Shown piece after piece: positions 55,880 to 64,000 of a stretch of DNA of 64,000 nucleotides. Within the stretch, counting starts at the first letter, position 1, and each line of letters starts with the position of its first letter. The translations under genes were made by a program, and so were the position numbers. Origin of the DNA: Acinetobacter sp. ANC 4204 (GTDB taxonomy: Bacteria > Pseudomonadota > Gammaproteobacteria > Pseudomonadales > Moraxellaceae); NCBI RefSeq assembly GCF_002135205.1, contig NZ_NEFZ01000005.1, positions 62,001 through 126,000 of the forward strand, read 5' to 3'. Under the pieces are notes generated by a model. That model had not been told where the DNA came from. It did no database searches and saw nothing but the letters and a program-made list of their open reading frames with translations.

Positions 55880-57541
55880 ATGCTGACACATTTAACTTTA
55901 ATTAACTTTGCTTTAGCTGATCACTTAGCCCTTGATATTGATCAAGGCTTTAATGTCTTAACGGGTGAAACAGGTGCAGGTAAATCTTTATTACTTGATG
56001 CACTGTCAGCATGTCTAGGTGAACGCACCGACACTAACTATGTTCGTTTTGGTTCAGACAAAGCCGATGTGACCGCTATTTTTAGTTATCAAGAACATAG
56101 CCCTGAAGCAACATGGTTAAAGTCACATGAACTCGATGATGAGTCAGGCGAAATTCATTTAAGACGTGTGATCTTTGCTACAGGACGAAGCAAAGCATGG
56201 ATTAATGGCCGTCCGAGTAGCTTAGCTGAATTAAAAGAAATTGGCCGTTTGTTGGTACAACTCTACAGTCAACACAGTCAGCAACAGCTGTTAGAGCCAC
56301 CTTATCCAAAGCGCTGGTTAGACCTGTATCACAACTTCTACCCTGAAGCGCAGGCTGTACGTGAAGCTTATAGTACTTGGCAAAAAGACATCCGTCAGCA
56401 CCAAGCAGCATTGGATGCCCAAGCCACACGAAAACAGCGTATCGACACGTTAAACCTACAACTTGAAGAACTCGAAGATGTGGTTCAAATCGACTACAAG
56501 GAGATTGAACAAGAGTTTGACCGTCTTTCACATCATGAAAACATCATGCAAGACAGCAGTTATGCCTTAAATGCATTAGATGATGCAGAGCAGAACATTA
56601 ATCAAGAAGTTTCCAGTATTCTTCGTCGTTTAGAGTCGCATGCAGGCCGTAGTGAGCAATTGGCTGAGATTCACACCTCTTTGCTGAATGCGCAAAGTGA
56701 ACTTGAAGATGCCACAGCCAACCTACGTCAGTTTATTGACCGTCAAAGCTACGACCCTGAACGCATGGAAGAGCTCAATACACAGCTTGAAATGTTCCAT
56801 CGTTTTGCACGTAAATATCGCACGCAGCCTGAATTGCTCAAGCAAGAATATGAACAATGGCAAGTCGAATTAGAACAACTTCACTTATTAGAAGACCCTG
56901 AAACACTGGCAGAACAAGTCGAGCGCTCGCATCAAGACTTTTTAGATAAAGCACACCATCTGGATCAAATTCGCCAAGATGCAGCCGCACCACTGGCCAA
57001 ACATTTAACCGAACAAGTGAAACAACTGGCCCTACCTGAAGCTCATTTTGAGTTTAAGTTTGAACCTTTGGAACAGGCTTCAAGTGAGGGACTCAGCTTT
57101 ATCCAACTATTATTTACAGCCAATAAAGGTATCCCACCTCAGCCCTTAGCCAAAGTAGCATCAGGCGGTGAACTCTCACGTATTGCCTTGGTCATGCAAG
57201 TGATGAATGCTGAAAAAACTGAAGCAGAAGTTTTGGTGTTTGATGAAATTGATGTCGGGATCAGTGGTGGTACGGCGGAAATTGTGGGACGCCTATTGGC
57301 CGACTTAGGCTCACACGTGCAAATTTTATGTATTACCCACCAAGCCCAAGTCGCAGCACAATCCGACCAACATCTATTGGTGAAAAAGCGCCAAACTGAT
57401 CCTGCCAGCAGTACCATTTTAAGTTTAGAAGAAGATGAGCGAATCAATGAGCTCGCACGCATGACAGGGGGGGTTGAAATCAACGACACCACACTGCAAC
57501 ATGCCAAGCAATTACGCCAGCTAAAGTTCCAGTCTGCTTAG
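55880..57541 (+). CDS. recN: DNA repair protein RecN
   Basis: A 553-residue SMC-like ATPase involved in double-strand-break repair. Walker A is VLTGETGAGKSLLLDAL near residue 28, Q-loop-like QLYSQHSQQQLLEP. A long central coiled coil (about 150-370) follows, then the signature ASGGELSRIALVMQV, Walker B VLVFDEIDVGISGGTA and the H-loop ILCITHQAQVAAQ. Full length. In E. coli recN is SOS-induced through LexA; Acinetobacter lacks a standard LexA, and I see no LexA box here. Confidence 0.96.
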   Translation: MLTHLTLINFALADHLALDIDQGFNVLTGETGAGKSLLLDALSACLGERTDTNYVRFGSDKADVTAIFSYQEHSPEATWLKSHELDDESGEIHLRRVIFATGRSKAWINGRPSSLAELKEIGRLLVQLYSQHSQQQLLEPPYPKRWLDLYHNFYPEAQAVREAYSTWQKDIRQHQAALDAQATRKQRIDTLNLQLEELEDVVQIDYKEIEQEFDRLSHHENIMQDSSYALNALDDAEQNINQEVSSILRRLESHAGRSEQLAEIHTSLLNAQSELEDATANLRQFIDRQSYDPERMEELNTQLEMFHRFARKYRTQPELLKQEYEQWQVELEQLHLLEDPETLAEQVERSHQDFLDKAHHLDQIRQDAAAPLAKHLTEQVKQLALPEAHFEFKFEPLEQASSEGLSFIQLLFTANKGIPPQPLAKVASGGELSRIALVMQVMNAEKTEAEVLVFDEIDVGISGGTAEIVGRLLADLGSHVQILCITHQAQVAAQSDQHLLVKKRQTDPASSTILSLEEDERINELARMTGGVEINDTTLQHAKQLRQLKFQSA

Positions 57542-57652
57542 AATATGTAGATTGGATCACAAAAAAAGATTTGGAGAATAGGCATTAGTCTAGTAACGTG
57601 GTAATTAGGAACATTTACTAGAAGCATTTCAATTTCAAGGAGAAGCCTTTAG

Positions 57653-58207
57653 GTGAGCAAACAATATCTGACGCATCGCTGTCTCATTGCCCCGCCCGAT
57701 ATGGCAGATGATTTTTTTGCCAATACGGTGATTTATTTGGCTCGACACGATGAAGAAGGAGCTCAAGGCATCATCATCAACCGACCTTCAGGACTTTCTG
57801 TTAAGGAATTGCTCAATGATCTTGAAATTGAAGCAGATCATGTCCGCCCTCATGATGTACTCCAAGGTGGCCCTTTACGTCCTGAAGCAGGCTTTGTCTT
57901 ACATACTGGCCAACCAACATGGCACTCATCTATTGCGGTGGGAGAAAACATCTGTATCACTACCTCTAAAGATATTCTAGATGCCATTGCCCATAACGAA
58001 GGTGTGGGTCGTTATCAAATTGCTTTGGGTTATGCCAGCTGGACCAAAAACCAATTGGAAGATGAACTCGCTCGTGGTGATTGGCTGGTCTGTGATGCTG
58101 ATATGGATTTGATTTTTAATATTCCTTATAACGACCGTTGGGATGCTGCCTACAAAAAGTTGGGGCTCGACAGAACCTGGTTGTCATCTGAGATTGGACA
58201 TGCCTGA
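57653..58207 (+). CDS. YqgE/AlgH family protein (DUF179)
   Basis: A 184-residue protein of the YqgE/AlgH family, biochemical function unknown. Landmarks are [57 protein letters not shown] and the [21 protein letters not shown] segment. The start is GTG at 57653, with AAGGAG upstream. Its stop overlaps the ruvX start by 8 bp, the conserved yqgE-yqgF pairing. Confidence 0.93.
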   Translation: MSKQYLTHRCLIAPPDMADDFFANTVIYLARHDEEGAQGIIINRPSGLSVKELLNDLEIEADHVRPHDVLQGGPLRPEAGFVLHTGQPTWHSSIAVGENICITTSKDILDAIAHNEGVGRYQIALGYASWTKNQLEDELARGDWLVCDADMDLIFNIPYNDRWDAAYKKLGLDRTWLSSEIGHA

Positions 58208-58643
58208 TTTAAACACGCCCCAAATGATTATGGCATTTGACTTTGGTACACAGAAAATGGGCATGGCTGTCGGTCAAGCATTGATTGAAAGTGCCACACC
58301 TTTGGCGTTGTTTCCCATGAGAGATGGCATTCCCAATTGGAATGATTTGCATAAAATTGTCAAGCAATATCAACCCAATCTATTTTTAGTCGGTTTACCG
58401 CTGAATATGGATGATAGTGAGTCAGAACTCTCGGCCCGCGCGCGTAAATTTGCGCGTCGTTTACGTCATCAGACCAATATTGAAACGTGGATGGTGGATG
58501 AACGTTTAAGTACCCGCTCTGCCCGCGATGAGTTAAGTCACTACCAAGCACAAGGCAGAGGGAAAAATCTCTCTGCAGATAGCCTTGCCGCTGCATTATT
58601 TATTGAAAGTTGGTATCGTGAACCCAAAGGACTTACTCCTTAG
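58200..58643 (+). CDS. ruvX: Holliday-junction resolvase-like protein RuvX (YqgF)
   Basis: A 147-residue RNase H-fold nuclease. In E. coli YqgF processes the 5' end of pre-16S rRNA. Catalytic acidic residues are in [15 protein letters not shown], in the [14 protein letters not shown] strand region and in [14 protein letters not shown] and [15 protein letters not shown]. The ATG at 58200 overlaps the end of yqgE and gives the usual length; the longer frame from 58143 is inside yqgE. Confidence 0.94.
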   Translation: MPDLNTPQMIMAFDFGTQKMGMAVGQALIESATPLALFPMRDGIPNWNDLHKIVKQYQPNLFLVGLPLNMDDSESELSARARKFARRLRHQTNIETWMVDERLSTRSARDELSHYQAQGRGKNLSADSLAAALFIESWYREPKGLTP

Positions 58644-58673
58644 TTCAAAGTCTATCGAAACATAGCGAATCAT

Positions 58674-58708
58674 CTTAAAAAAGCATCCAATAAGGATGCT
58701 TTTTTAAG
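58674..58708. terminator. Bidirectional terminator (ruvX + / efflux operon -)
   Basis: CTTAAAAAAGCATCC (58674-58688) and GGATGCTTTTTTAAG (58694-58708) form a perfect 15-bp stem with a 5-nt loop. Confidence 0.93.
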
Positions 58709-58726
58709 AGATGAAGAAAGACCAAT

Positions 58727-59740
58727 TTAGTGGCTCTTCTCGATAATATGTACTGTCACAGTTCGCCCCGCAACAAATGCCAATTCATTCTTTGGAATTT
58801 CATCTAATGCAATTTTTACAGGAACGCGTTGCGCTAAACGCACCCAACTAAAAGTTGGATTTACATTTGCCAGTAGACCTGTACTGGATGTTCGTTCACG
58901 ATCTTCAATGCCTGAGGCAATGCCCTGCACATGACCTTTTAAACTTCCCGAATCACCCATCAACTGAATGGTTGCGGGAGCACCGAGATAAATTTTATTT
59001 AACTTGGTTTCTTCAAAATAGCCCACCACATAAAGTTGTGAACGATCCAACAACGCCGCTACCGCTTGCCCCACTTTGACATAGTTGCCTGCTTTCATCT
59101 CAAAGTTAGACAATGTGCCATCGGCAGGTGCTACTACTTCGGAACGGTTCAAGTTTAATTCCGCCAAATGTAAATTACTGGTTGCAACGTCAATGAGTGC
59201 CTGCTGCTGGGCAATATTGGCTTTGGCTTGCTGAATTGCGGCTTGCATTTGCTCCTGTTCGGCATGTGATTGATCTCGTACAGCAAACATCTGATCTTGT
59301 TCTTGTTTTGAAATCGCACCCTCCATCAAATTAGCATAGCGATCTGCATTTTTATCAGCCAAAAGGCTATTGGCCTGTGACTTGACCCAGTTGGCTTTGC
59401 TCTGAAACAATTCTGCTTCAGCAGAAGCCAAACTGGCTTTGGCTTTAGCTAAGTCTGATTTGGCTTGTTCGACATCCAAAGCTTGACGTGCTATGTCAAT
59501 TTTAAACAGCACTTGCCCTTTTCTTACCGTTTGATTGTCACGCACCAAAACCTCAGTGACTAAGCCTGAAACATCTGAAGAGACTTGAATCACATCACCT
59601 CGAATCCGCCCATCACGTGTCCACGGCTCAGCATTGTAGTAGTGCCAAAGATGAGCGATTACCAAAATCGCAACAACCACGATGACAACTAAAGTTAAGG
59701 GTCGGCTGACTTTACGCCAATCAAAGGATGCCATGTTCAT
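58727..59740 (-). CDS. AaeA/EmrA-like membrane fusion protein (HlyD family)
   Basis: A 337-residue periplasmic adaptor with one N-terminal transmembrane helix (LTLVVIVVVAILVIAHLWHYY). A barrel-sandwich/lipoyl half follows (TRDGRIRGDVIQVSSDVSGLVTEVLVRDNQTVRKGQVLFKID). Next is an alpha-helical hairpin rich in Ala/Gln/Glu (about 85-185), then the second lipoyl half (VVAPADGTLSNFEMKAGNYVKVGQ) and a beta-barrel. It lies 31 bp after the DUF1656 gene and downstream of the FUSC gene, an AaeB-AaeX-AaeA-like efflux operon for aromatic carboxylates or other stress compounds. No outer-membrane partner is encoded nearby. Confidence 0.9.
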   Translation of the reverse strand: MNMASFDWRKVSRPLTLVVIVVVAILVIAHLWHYYNAEPWTRDGRIRGDVIQVSSDVSGLVTEVLVRDNQTVRKGQVLFKIDIARQALDVEQAKSDLAKAKASLASAEAELFQSKANWVKSQANSLLADKNADRYANLMEGAISKQEQDQMFAVRDQSHAEQEQMQAAIQQAKANIAQQQALIDVATSNLHLAELNLNRSEVVAPADGTLSNFEMKAGNYVKVGQAVAALLDRSQLYVVGYFEETKLNKIYLGAPATIQLMGDSGSLKGHVQGIASGIEDRERTSSTGLLANVNPTFSWVRLAQRVPVKIALDEIPKNELAFVAGRTVTVHIIEKSH

Positions 59741-59771
59741 TTTACCTCATTCATTTCAATCAAATGTGTGC

Positions 59772-59978
59772 TTAAGAAAAGCGCACGATAAAACCCCAAT
59801 GGACTATGCCTAGCAGCGTGATATATAGACATAAATAAAAAATACTGGGTAAAAAAATCCAACCTTTATCAACCCAAGGGTCAGTCACCCGCATGAGTAG
59901 CCTTAAACCGATGTAGGCCAAAAGTGCCTGAACGACCAAAACAGGGACATATACGCCATAGATATTGAGTTCACCCAT
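59772..59978 (-). CDS. DUF1656 small membrane protein (AaeX-like)
   Basis: A 68-residue protein with two transmembrane helices (VLVVQALLAYIGLRLLMRV and IFYLCLYITLLGIVHWGFIV) and the family opening GELNIYGVYVP. It sits between the FUSC pump and the membrane fusion protein, 2 bp after the former, and is presumably part of the same efflux complex. Its function is unknown in AaeXAB. Confidence 0.9.
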   Translation of the reverse strand: MGELNIYGVYVPVLVVQALLAYIGLRLLMRVTDPWVDKGWIFLPSIFYLCLYITLLGIVHWGFIVRFS

Positions 59979-59980
59979 CG

Positions 59981-62062
59981 TTATGCTCCCAACAAACCGA
60001 CTTGGGGCATTTCATCCCATGTCGCATGACACAAACTACTTTGAATATTATTTAGAGAAACCTGCAAACGACGTGCAATGCTCAAATCATCAATCTGTAC
60101 CAATTCGACTTGAATATCCTGAATTTTATCTAAAATGTCTTGCCTACACTTTGAGTCAGCCGTATGTCTCTCCTTGGCCTGAAAAAATACATCTATTTGG
60201 CTTTGTAATTTTTGTAAATGTCTAGTAAGGGTTGTATAGCCTGATAACTGATCCATTAATTCTTGTACTCGGGTCAAATCAATCACTGCACTGGACTCAA
60301 TCAATGCCAAATTGATTTTTTGCTTCAGTACATCAGACTGTACCAACTTGGTATTCAACACACCTATCCGATCCAACATACTACGCAAATGCACTCTAAA
60401 CTCGACCCCATAAGGCAAATATAGCGCTTGTCGTATCGCTTTATAGTGTAAAGACAGGATTCGTTTGGCTGTAATGTCCGGCGACATCGCACGAACCAAA
60501 TGAATCACATAGACAGAAATGATCGGACCAAGAACTGTACCAATCGAGGCATCAAAGAACGTTACTTGATCTAGGTGATAACGGTTTTGCAGGTTTAAGC
60601 CCATGACCACACCCATCAATAAAGGCAACGCCAAGCCTGTAAGTGGCGGATGTAAAAACAGCATCAGGCAATACATACAAAAAGGGGCCAACACTATCGC
60701 TAACATCCAAAAAGCGCTGACTTGCGGGAAGATGCCATAAGCATAAATAAAGACAATAATCGCCGCATACAAACTGCCACGGATAAAAATTTTTAAGGCA
60801 GGAACGGGATTATCCATACTGGTGAGAATGCAAGCACAAATAGCCGCCATTTCCGCCATCATAAAACCTGCTTTCCAGCCACTGACGATCCAAAAGCCAG
60901 TCGCCACAATCACCACGATAAAAGCAGAAACACCACCACGTACTGCGATACCATGATCGCGATGTAAGTTAGGATAAGTCGTACTCATCGGGATCACGGT
61001 CGCAGGTAAACTGTCATCGCCTTGTTGAATACGTTGCCAAATCAACTTAATGGCACGTATATTTTGAATAAAATGACGCACATCCATTTTTAAACTGGCC
61101 AATATGACATGCTGCTGTGGCAAGGCACTGTCAAACACGTCTTGGAAACTCGACTCAAATTGTTCAGGCAAATGGTTTAGTTCTTGTTCTAAAATGGCTT
61201 GATCGCCTTGCAAAAACTCGACGATCTGCACATGCACTTTTTCTAAAGCAGGACGGTACGCAACATCAATGTGGTCTAGCTGCTGAATCCGCTCTGCCAT
61301 CGCCACCAGATTGGTCACCAACATACTCAGTTGATGCAACATTTCTTGTAAGGGTTTGGTCATGCCTTGTAATGCTGATTTTTCATAGCTCAAGTACACA
61401 GCCATCACATGAATATCAGCAATATCACGCGTGATATGACTGAGCGTAGCGCTGTAATTGATGGCTTTTACGTCCGCATTGAGGATTTTATCAAAAACTG
61501 CCCGGGTATCTTGAAGAGTCTGTGAAACACGGGTTTTCACCACAGGACCAATATGCATAGGGAACAGTACCGCATTCACCACGGCACTACATAACACTCC
61601 AACCGTAATTTCGATAAAGCGCCCAATCGCCATATCAAACATTGACGTAGTTTCAATGTTATAAATAATGTTGTAGCAAATAATGACTGTGGTATAACCA
61701 GCCAACATAAAAATATAGCTACGTGGCGTTCGATCCAATAAAGAAAAATATAGGCAAAATCCGACCCACGTCGCCAAAAACAAGGTGAATAGTTCAGGGG
61801 TATTAATCAGATTTGGGGTAACCGCAAGTGAAACAATAGCGCCCAACAGCGTTCCCAAAACACGATATACGCTCTTTGAAGCGGCCATTCCAGTATAAGG
61901 ATTGGCAATCACGAAGACCGTGCCTATAGCCCAAATGGGATAAGCCAGATCTAAGGAAAATGCCACATACAGTGAAAGCATGCCTGCCAAAAAAGTTTTG
62001 CTCGCAAAAATCCAATCCAATTTATTTGGACGAAATGCGATTAACTGTTTGGTCAGGAACAT
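59981..62062 (-). CDS. AaeB-like FUSC family efflux transporter
   Basis: A 693-residue inner-membrane protein with two blocks of about five to six transmembrane helices (residues 20-170 and 365-520). Each is followed by a cytoplasmic helical domain, the FUSC/aromatic acid exporter layout. The opening FASKTFLAGMLSLYVAFSLDLAYPIWAIGTVFVIANPYTGM is characteristic. It is the first gene of a three-gene minus-strand operon, divergent from an IclR regulator. In E. coli AaeB the inducers are hydroxybenzoates; the substrate here is not decided by sequence. Confidence 0.9.
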   Translation of the reverse strand: MFLTKQLIAFRPNKLDWIFASKTFLAGMLSLYVAFSLDLAYPIWAIGTVFVIANPYTGMAASKSVYRVLGTLLGAIVSLAVTPNLINTPELFTLFLATWVGFCLYFSLLDRTPRSYIFMLAGYTTVIICYNIIYNIETTSMFDMAIGRFIEITVGVLCSAVVNAVLFPMHIGPVVKTRVSQTLQDTRAVFDKILNADVKAINYSATLSHITRDIADIHVMAVYLSYEKSALQGMTKPLQEMLHQLSMLVTNLVAMAERIQQLDHIDVAYRPALEKVHVQIVEFLQGDQAILEQELNHLPEQFESSFQDVFDSALPQQHVILASLKMDVRHFIQNIRAIKLIWQRIQQGDDSLPATVIPMSTTYPNLHRDHGIAVRGGVSAFIVVIVATGFWIVSGWKAGFMMAEMAAICACILTSMDNPVPALKIFIRGSLYAAIIVFIYAYGIFPQVSAFWMLAIVLAPFCMYCLMLFLHPPLTGLALPLLMGVVMGLNLQNRYHLDQVTFFDASIGTVLGPIISVYVIHLVRAMSPDITAKRILSLHYKAIRQALYLPYGVEFRVHLRSMLDRIGVLNTKLVQSDVLKQKINLALIESSAVIDLTRVQELMDQLSGYTTLTRHLQKLQSQIDVFFQAKERHTADSKCRQDILDKIQDIQVELVQIDDLSIARRLQVSLNNIQSSLCHATWDEMPQVGLLGA

Positions 62063-62507
62063 AAATCATCTCTAAATGCGCTGAATGACAACATCTACAG
62101 GATTCTTCAACGCAGTATTGCTCAAGCAAACAGCAACACTTCATCCTCACCAGAAGCGAAAACGAATCAAAAATAATTCCAATAAATGAAGTCTTTTACA
62201 GACATGGGCAAAGACAGCACCATGTGACAGGAAAGAAAACGCTCAAAAAAATAATGAAACATTATTCATTAAAAGACATTTCTATAGACAATTTTTCCAA
62301 AATTAATTATTTTTGTCAATCAAAATATCTCTATATGATAATACAATCTTTTTTATCTGTGTTTTATCGCTTGTTTTTCAGATCAATTCTGCATATTAAA
62401 AGTTTCTCAAGCCTTCTGCGTAAACAGAAAACCATGTCAAAGTTATGTGTTTTTTGTTATATAGTCACTATTGCTCAGATAGATGATTTTTGACTCAGTA
62501 GGTTGTT
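62063..62507. other. Divergent control region between the FUSC operon and the IclR gene
   Basis: 445 AT-rich bases with no convincing gene. It contains a spaced inverted repeat ACATGG (62202-62207) / CCATGT (62220-62225), a candidate operator for the adjacent IclR protein. A TTATATAG element at about 62458-62465 could be the -10 of the regulator. Confidence 0.45.
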
Positions 62508-63278
62508 ATGGCACTTTCAAGTTTTGGTAAAATTCTCACTGTCTTAGGCCTCTTTTCTGTGTCACGCCCGATTATCAATGTCGATACTATCAGTGCCGAA
62601 CTGGGGCTTTCACAACCTACAAGTTATCGCTACTTAAAAGAATTGGTGTCCGCAGGACTTTTACAGCGTTTAAGCGGAACCAGCGGTGACTATACTTTGG
62701 GCTCTCAAATTGCTGTGTTGGACTATATCTCTCGAACCACAGATCCGTTATTACAAATCAGCATTCCTTTTATGCAAGACATCGTTGAGCGAACAGAGTT
62801 TTGCTGTATCCTCACCCAGCTCAACGCAGAGCACTGTATTGACCTATATGGTGAAGTCTTTAAAGACCTTGAGTTATTTTCCTATGGGCGGGGTTGCCCA
62901 CGTCCCGTGTATTTGGGTTCATCGCCGAAAGTGGTGATCTCACAGCTTAGCAAAGCCAAAATTATTGAATATTATCAAAAATTTGCTACTCAACTGGCTG
63001 AGGTCAATTTTGCCGCGAGCCAAGACGAATTTTTACAGAAAATGAAAGCCATTAAGAAACAGGGCTATTATTTTTCCAATGGCGAGTTTGACCCCAATCT
63101 TGCCAGTCTTTCCGTACCTGTCAAATTTTCACCCAAAGATACGCCGTTGGCACTGACCTTATTGGCTTCGAAGAACCGATTTGAATTTGTCGATCTGAAA
63201 AAAATGGTCGAAATATTAAGACATAGCGCACTACAAATCGAACAGAAATGCAACCTGCTACATAATATTGAGACCTAA
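62508..63278 (+). CDS. IclR-family transcriptional regulator
   Basis: A 256-residue regulator. The N-terminal winged helix-turn-helix (about 5-65) reads FGKILTVLGLFSVSRPIINVDTISAELGLSQPTSYRYLKELVSAGLL. The C-terminal IclR effector domain (about 70-250) includes YISRTTDPLLQISIPFMQDIVERT and GYYFSNGEFDPNLASLSVPV, the latter matching the GYA...GE...G.A.SVPV pattern. It is divergent from the AaeB-like efflux operon, so it most likely controls that operon in response to a small aromatic or carboxylic ligand. This is inferred from position only. AaeXAB of E. coli is controlled by a LysR-type protein instead. Confidence 0.88.
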   Translation: MALSSFGKILTVLGLFSVSRPIINVDTISAELGLSQPTSYRYLKELVSAGLLQRLSGTSGDYTLGSQIAVLDYISRTTDPLLQISIPFMQDIVERTEFCCILTQLNAEHCIDLYGEVFKDLELFSYGRGCPRPVYLGSSPKVVISQLSKAKIIEYYQKFATQLAEVNFAASQDEFLQKMKAIKKQGYYFSNGEFDPNLASLSVPVKFSPKDTPLALTLLASKNRFEFVDLKKMVEILRHSALQIEQKCNLLHNIET

Positions 63279-63285
63279 ATTTTAT

Positions 63286-63918
63286 TTAGCCTTGCTGTGC
63301 GGGATAGAAATAGCGAAAGGTTAAATTCAGTCGTGGCTCAGTGATTTTACTGGATTTCATCAACGCATGTTTCCAGTAGCGCTGAGTCTGTCCACGCATC
63401 ACGATCAATTGCCCACTGTGTAGCATAAGCTCAACTTTTTCCTGTTTAAACTTGTGCTTAAAGCAAAACTTACGAGTTGCACCAAAACTGAGTGAGGCAA
63501 TCACCACATTGTCTTGCTGCGGCGAACGTAGTGAAGGTTCATCATCACTATGCCAGCCCACAGCTTGGCTACCATTTTCATATAAATTGGCTAAACATGA
63601 ATTAAATGGATGCCCCACCAGTTGCTCAATATGCTGTTTTAAACGAAACAAAGCAGGATGCCATAACAGTGCTTGCTTGGCACTCCCCGAATAGCGATAT
63701 TGATACTCAGTATCGCCATACCACACCACTTTTCGTTCCGTGACATAACGTTTGCCATATAACACGACCTCGTCAGGTTGCCATGCCAAATGCGCTAAAA
63801 AATAATCCAAATATTTCGCACTTTGCTCCGCAGTTAAAATCAAGCCCAAATCCTGCACCTGCCCATCACATGGGAGCAAGTTTTCTTGCGGTTCAGGACT
63901 AAACAGATCTAAGGTCAT
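63286..63918 (-). CDS. alkB: AlkB-like 2-oxoglutarate/Fe(II) dioxygenase
   Basis: A 210-residue DNA/RNA dealkylation-type dioxygenase. The iron ligands are visible as HSDDE (HxD) and the distal His in YWKHALMKS. The 2-oxoglutarate-binding Arg pair lies in RLNLTFRYF, and the substrate-lid segment SGSAKQALLWHPALFRL is present. It is closest to the AlkB-like/ALKBH2-3 group rather than E. coli AlkB proper. It is convergent with the IclR gene, 8 bp apart, and not part of an ada operon. No obvious terminator is present between them. Confidence 0.85.
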   Translation of the reverse strand: MTLDLFSPEPQENLLPCDGQVQDLGLILTAEQSAKYLDYFLAHLAWQPDEVVLYGKRYVTERKVVWYGDTEYQYRYSGSAKQALLWHPALFRLKQHIEQLVGHPFNSCLANLYENGSQAVGWHSDDEPSLRSPQQDNVVIASLSFGATRKFCFKHKFKQEKVELMLHSGQLIVMRGQTQRYWKHALMKSSKITEPRLNLTFRYFYPAQQG

Positions 63919-64000
63919 GACTTTTCCTCCTCTGCAAACAGTTTAACTGAATTTAGAACGACACAAATCAAAACAAAGTCACAGCTTGTCGCCTAGCCTC

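Noticed and set aside
62224..62493. 89-codon open frame in the FUSC-IclR gap
   Set aside because: Low-complexity Phe/Lys/Ile composition from AT-rich DNA, no ribosome-binding site, and it covers the region expected to hold promoters and the operator.

Overview
The window looks like a chromosomal segment of an Acinetobacter-type gammaproteobacterium (Moraxellaceae). This rests on low-to-moderate GC, housekeeping gene order (rimP-nusA-infB-rbfA next to secG/tpiA and tRNA-fMet; recC-recB-recD; ubiE-ubiJ-ubiB; pilB-pilC-pilD-coaE), a 476-residue two-domain polyphosphate:AMP phosphotransferase of the kind described from Acinetobacter johnsonii, and a UbiE with a long N-terminal extension. The species cannot be fixed from the sequence alone. 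I see no prophage, insertion sequence or CRISPR array; almost everything is core-genome.

Layout. 0-7.2 kb: the end of priA, a Kef-type K+/H+ antiporter, Hsp33, a DUF2147 secreted protein, the CbpA/CbpM co-chaperone pair, a YdcH-like small protein and a CorA-family transporter. 7.3-9.9 kb: rpsO-pnp on the minus strand. 10.2-21.5 kb: a beta-lactamase-fold esterase, then recC-recB-recD on the minus strand. The 0.7-kb gap between the esterase and recD holds the most interesting item, two tandem paralogous small-RNA genes. 21.6-31 kb: a hypothetical membrane-associated protein, pap, an FFLEELY-like protein, ubiE-ubiJ-ubiB, a patatin and a flavin monooxygenase. 31.1-34.8 kb: hisIE followed by a UvrD/FBH1-like helicase and an SMC/RecF-like ATPase. 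35.1-41.4 kb: a six-gene Mrp/Mnh Na+/H+ antiporter operon with a structured leader. 41.5-48.6 kb: on the minus strand tpiA-secG-tRNA-Leu-3x tRNA-fMet-rimP-nusA-infB-rbfA. 48.9-53.3 kb: pilB-pilC-pilD-coaE. 53.3-58.6 kb: an EamA transporter, rlmB, ppnP, recN, yqgE-ruvX. 58.7-63.9 kb: an AaeXAB-like efflux operon divergent from an IclR regulator, then alkB.

Main discovery candidate. Between 11.48 and 12.18 kb there are two diverged copies of a unit of about 215 bp on the minus strand. Each has an upstream GacA-type box (the first is an exact TGTAAG-N6-CTTACA, the second has one mismatch), a hairpin with ACA/TGU-closed arms and a YGGAA loop, at least one further hairpin with GGA in its loop, and an intrinsic terminator. 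This is the architecture of Gac-controlled, CsrA/RsmA-titrating sRNAs (RsmX/Y/Z of pseudomonads), and I infer these are the Acinetobacter counterpart. Secondary candidates are a three-hairpin leader upstream of the Mrp operon, a helicase/ATPase pair whose ATPase has lost its catalytic Walker-B glutamate and H-loop histidine, and tandem terminators between the tRNA-fMet genes and rimP.
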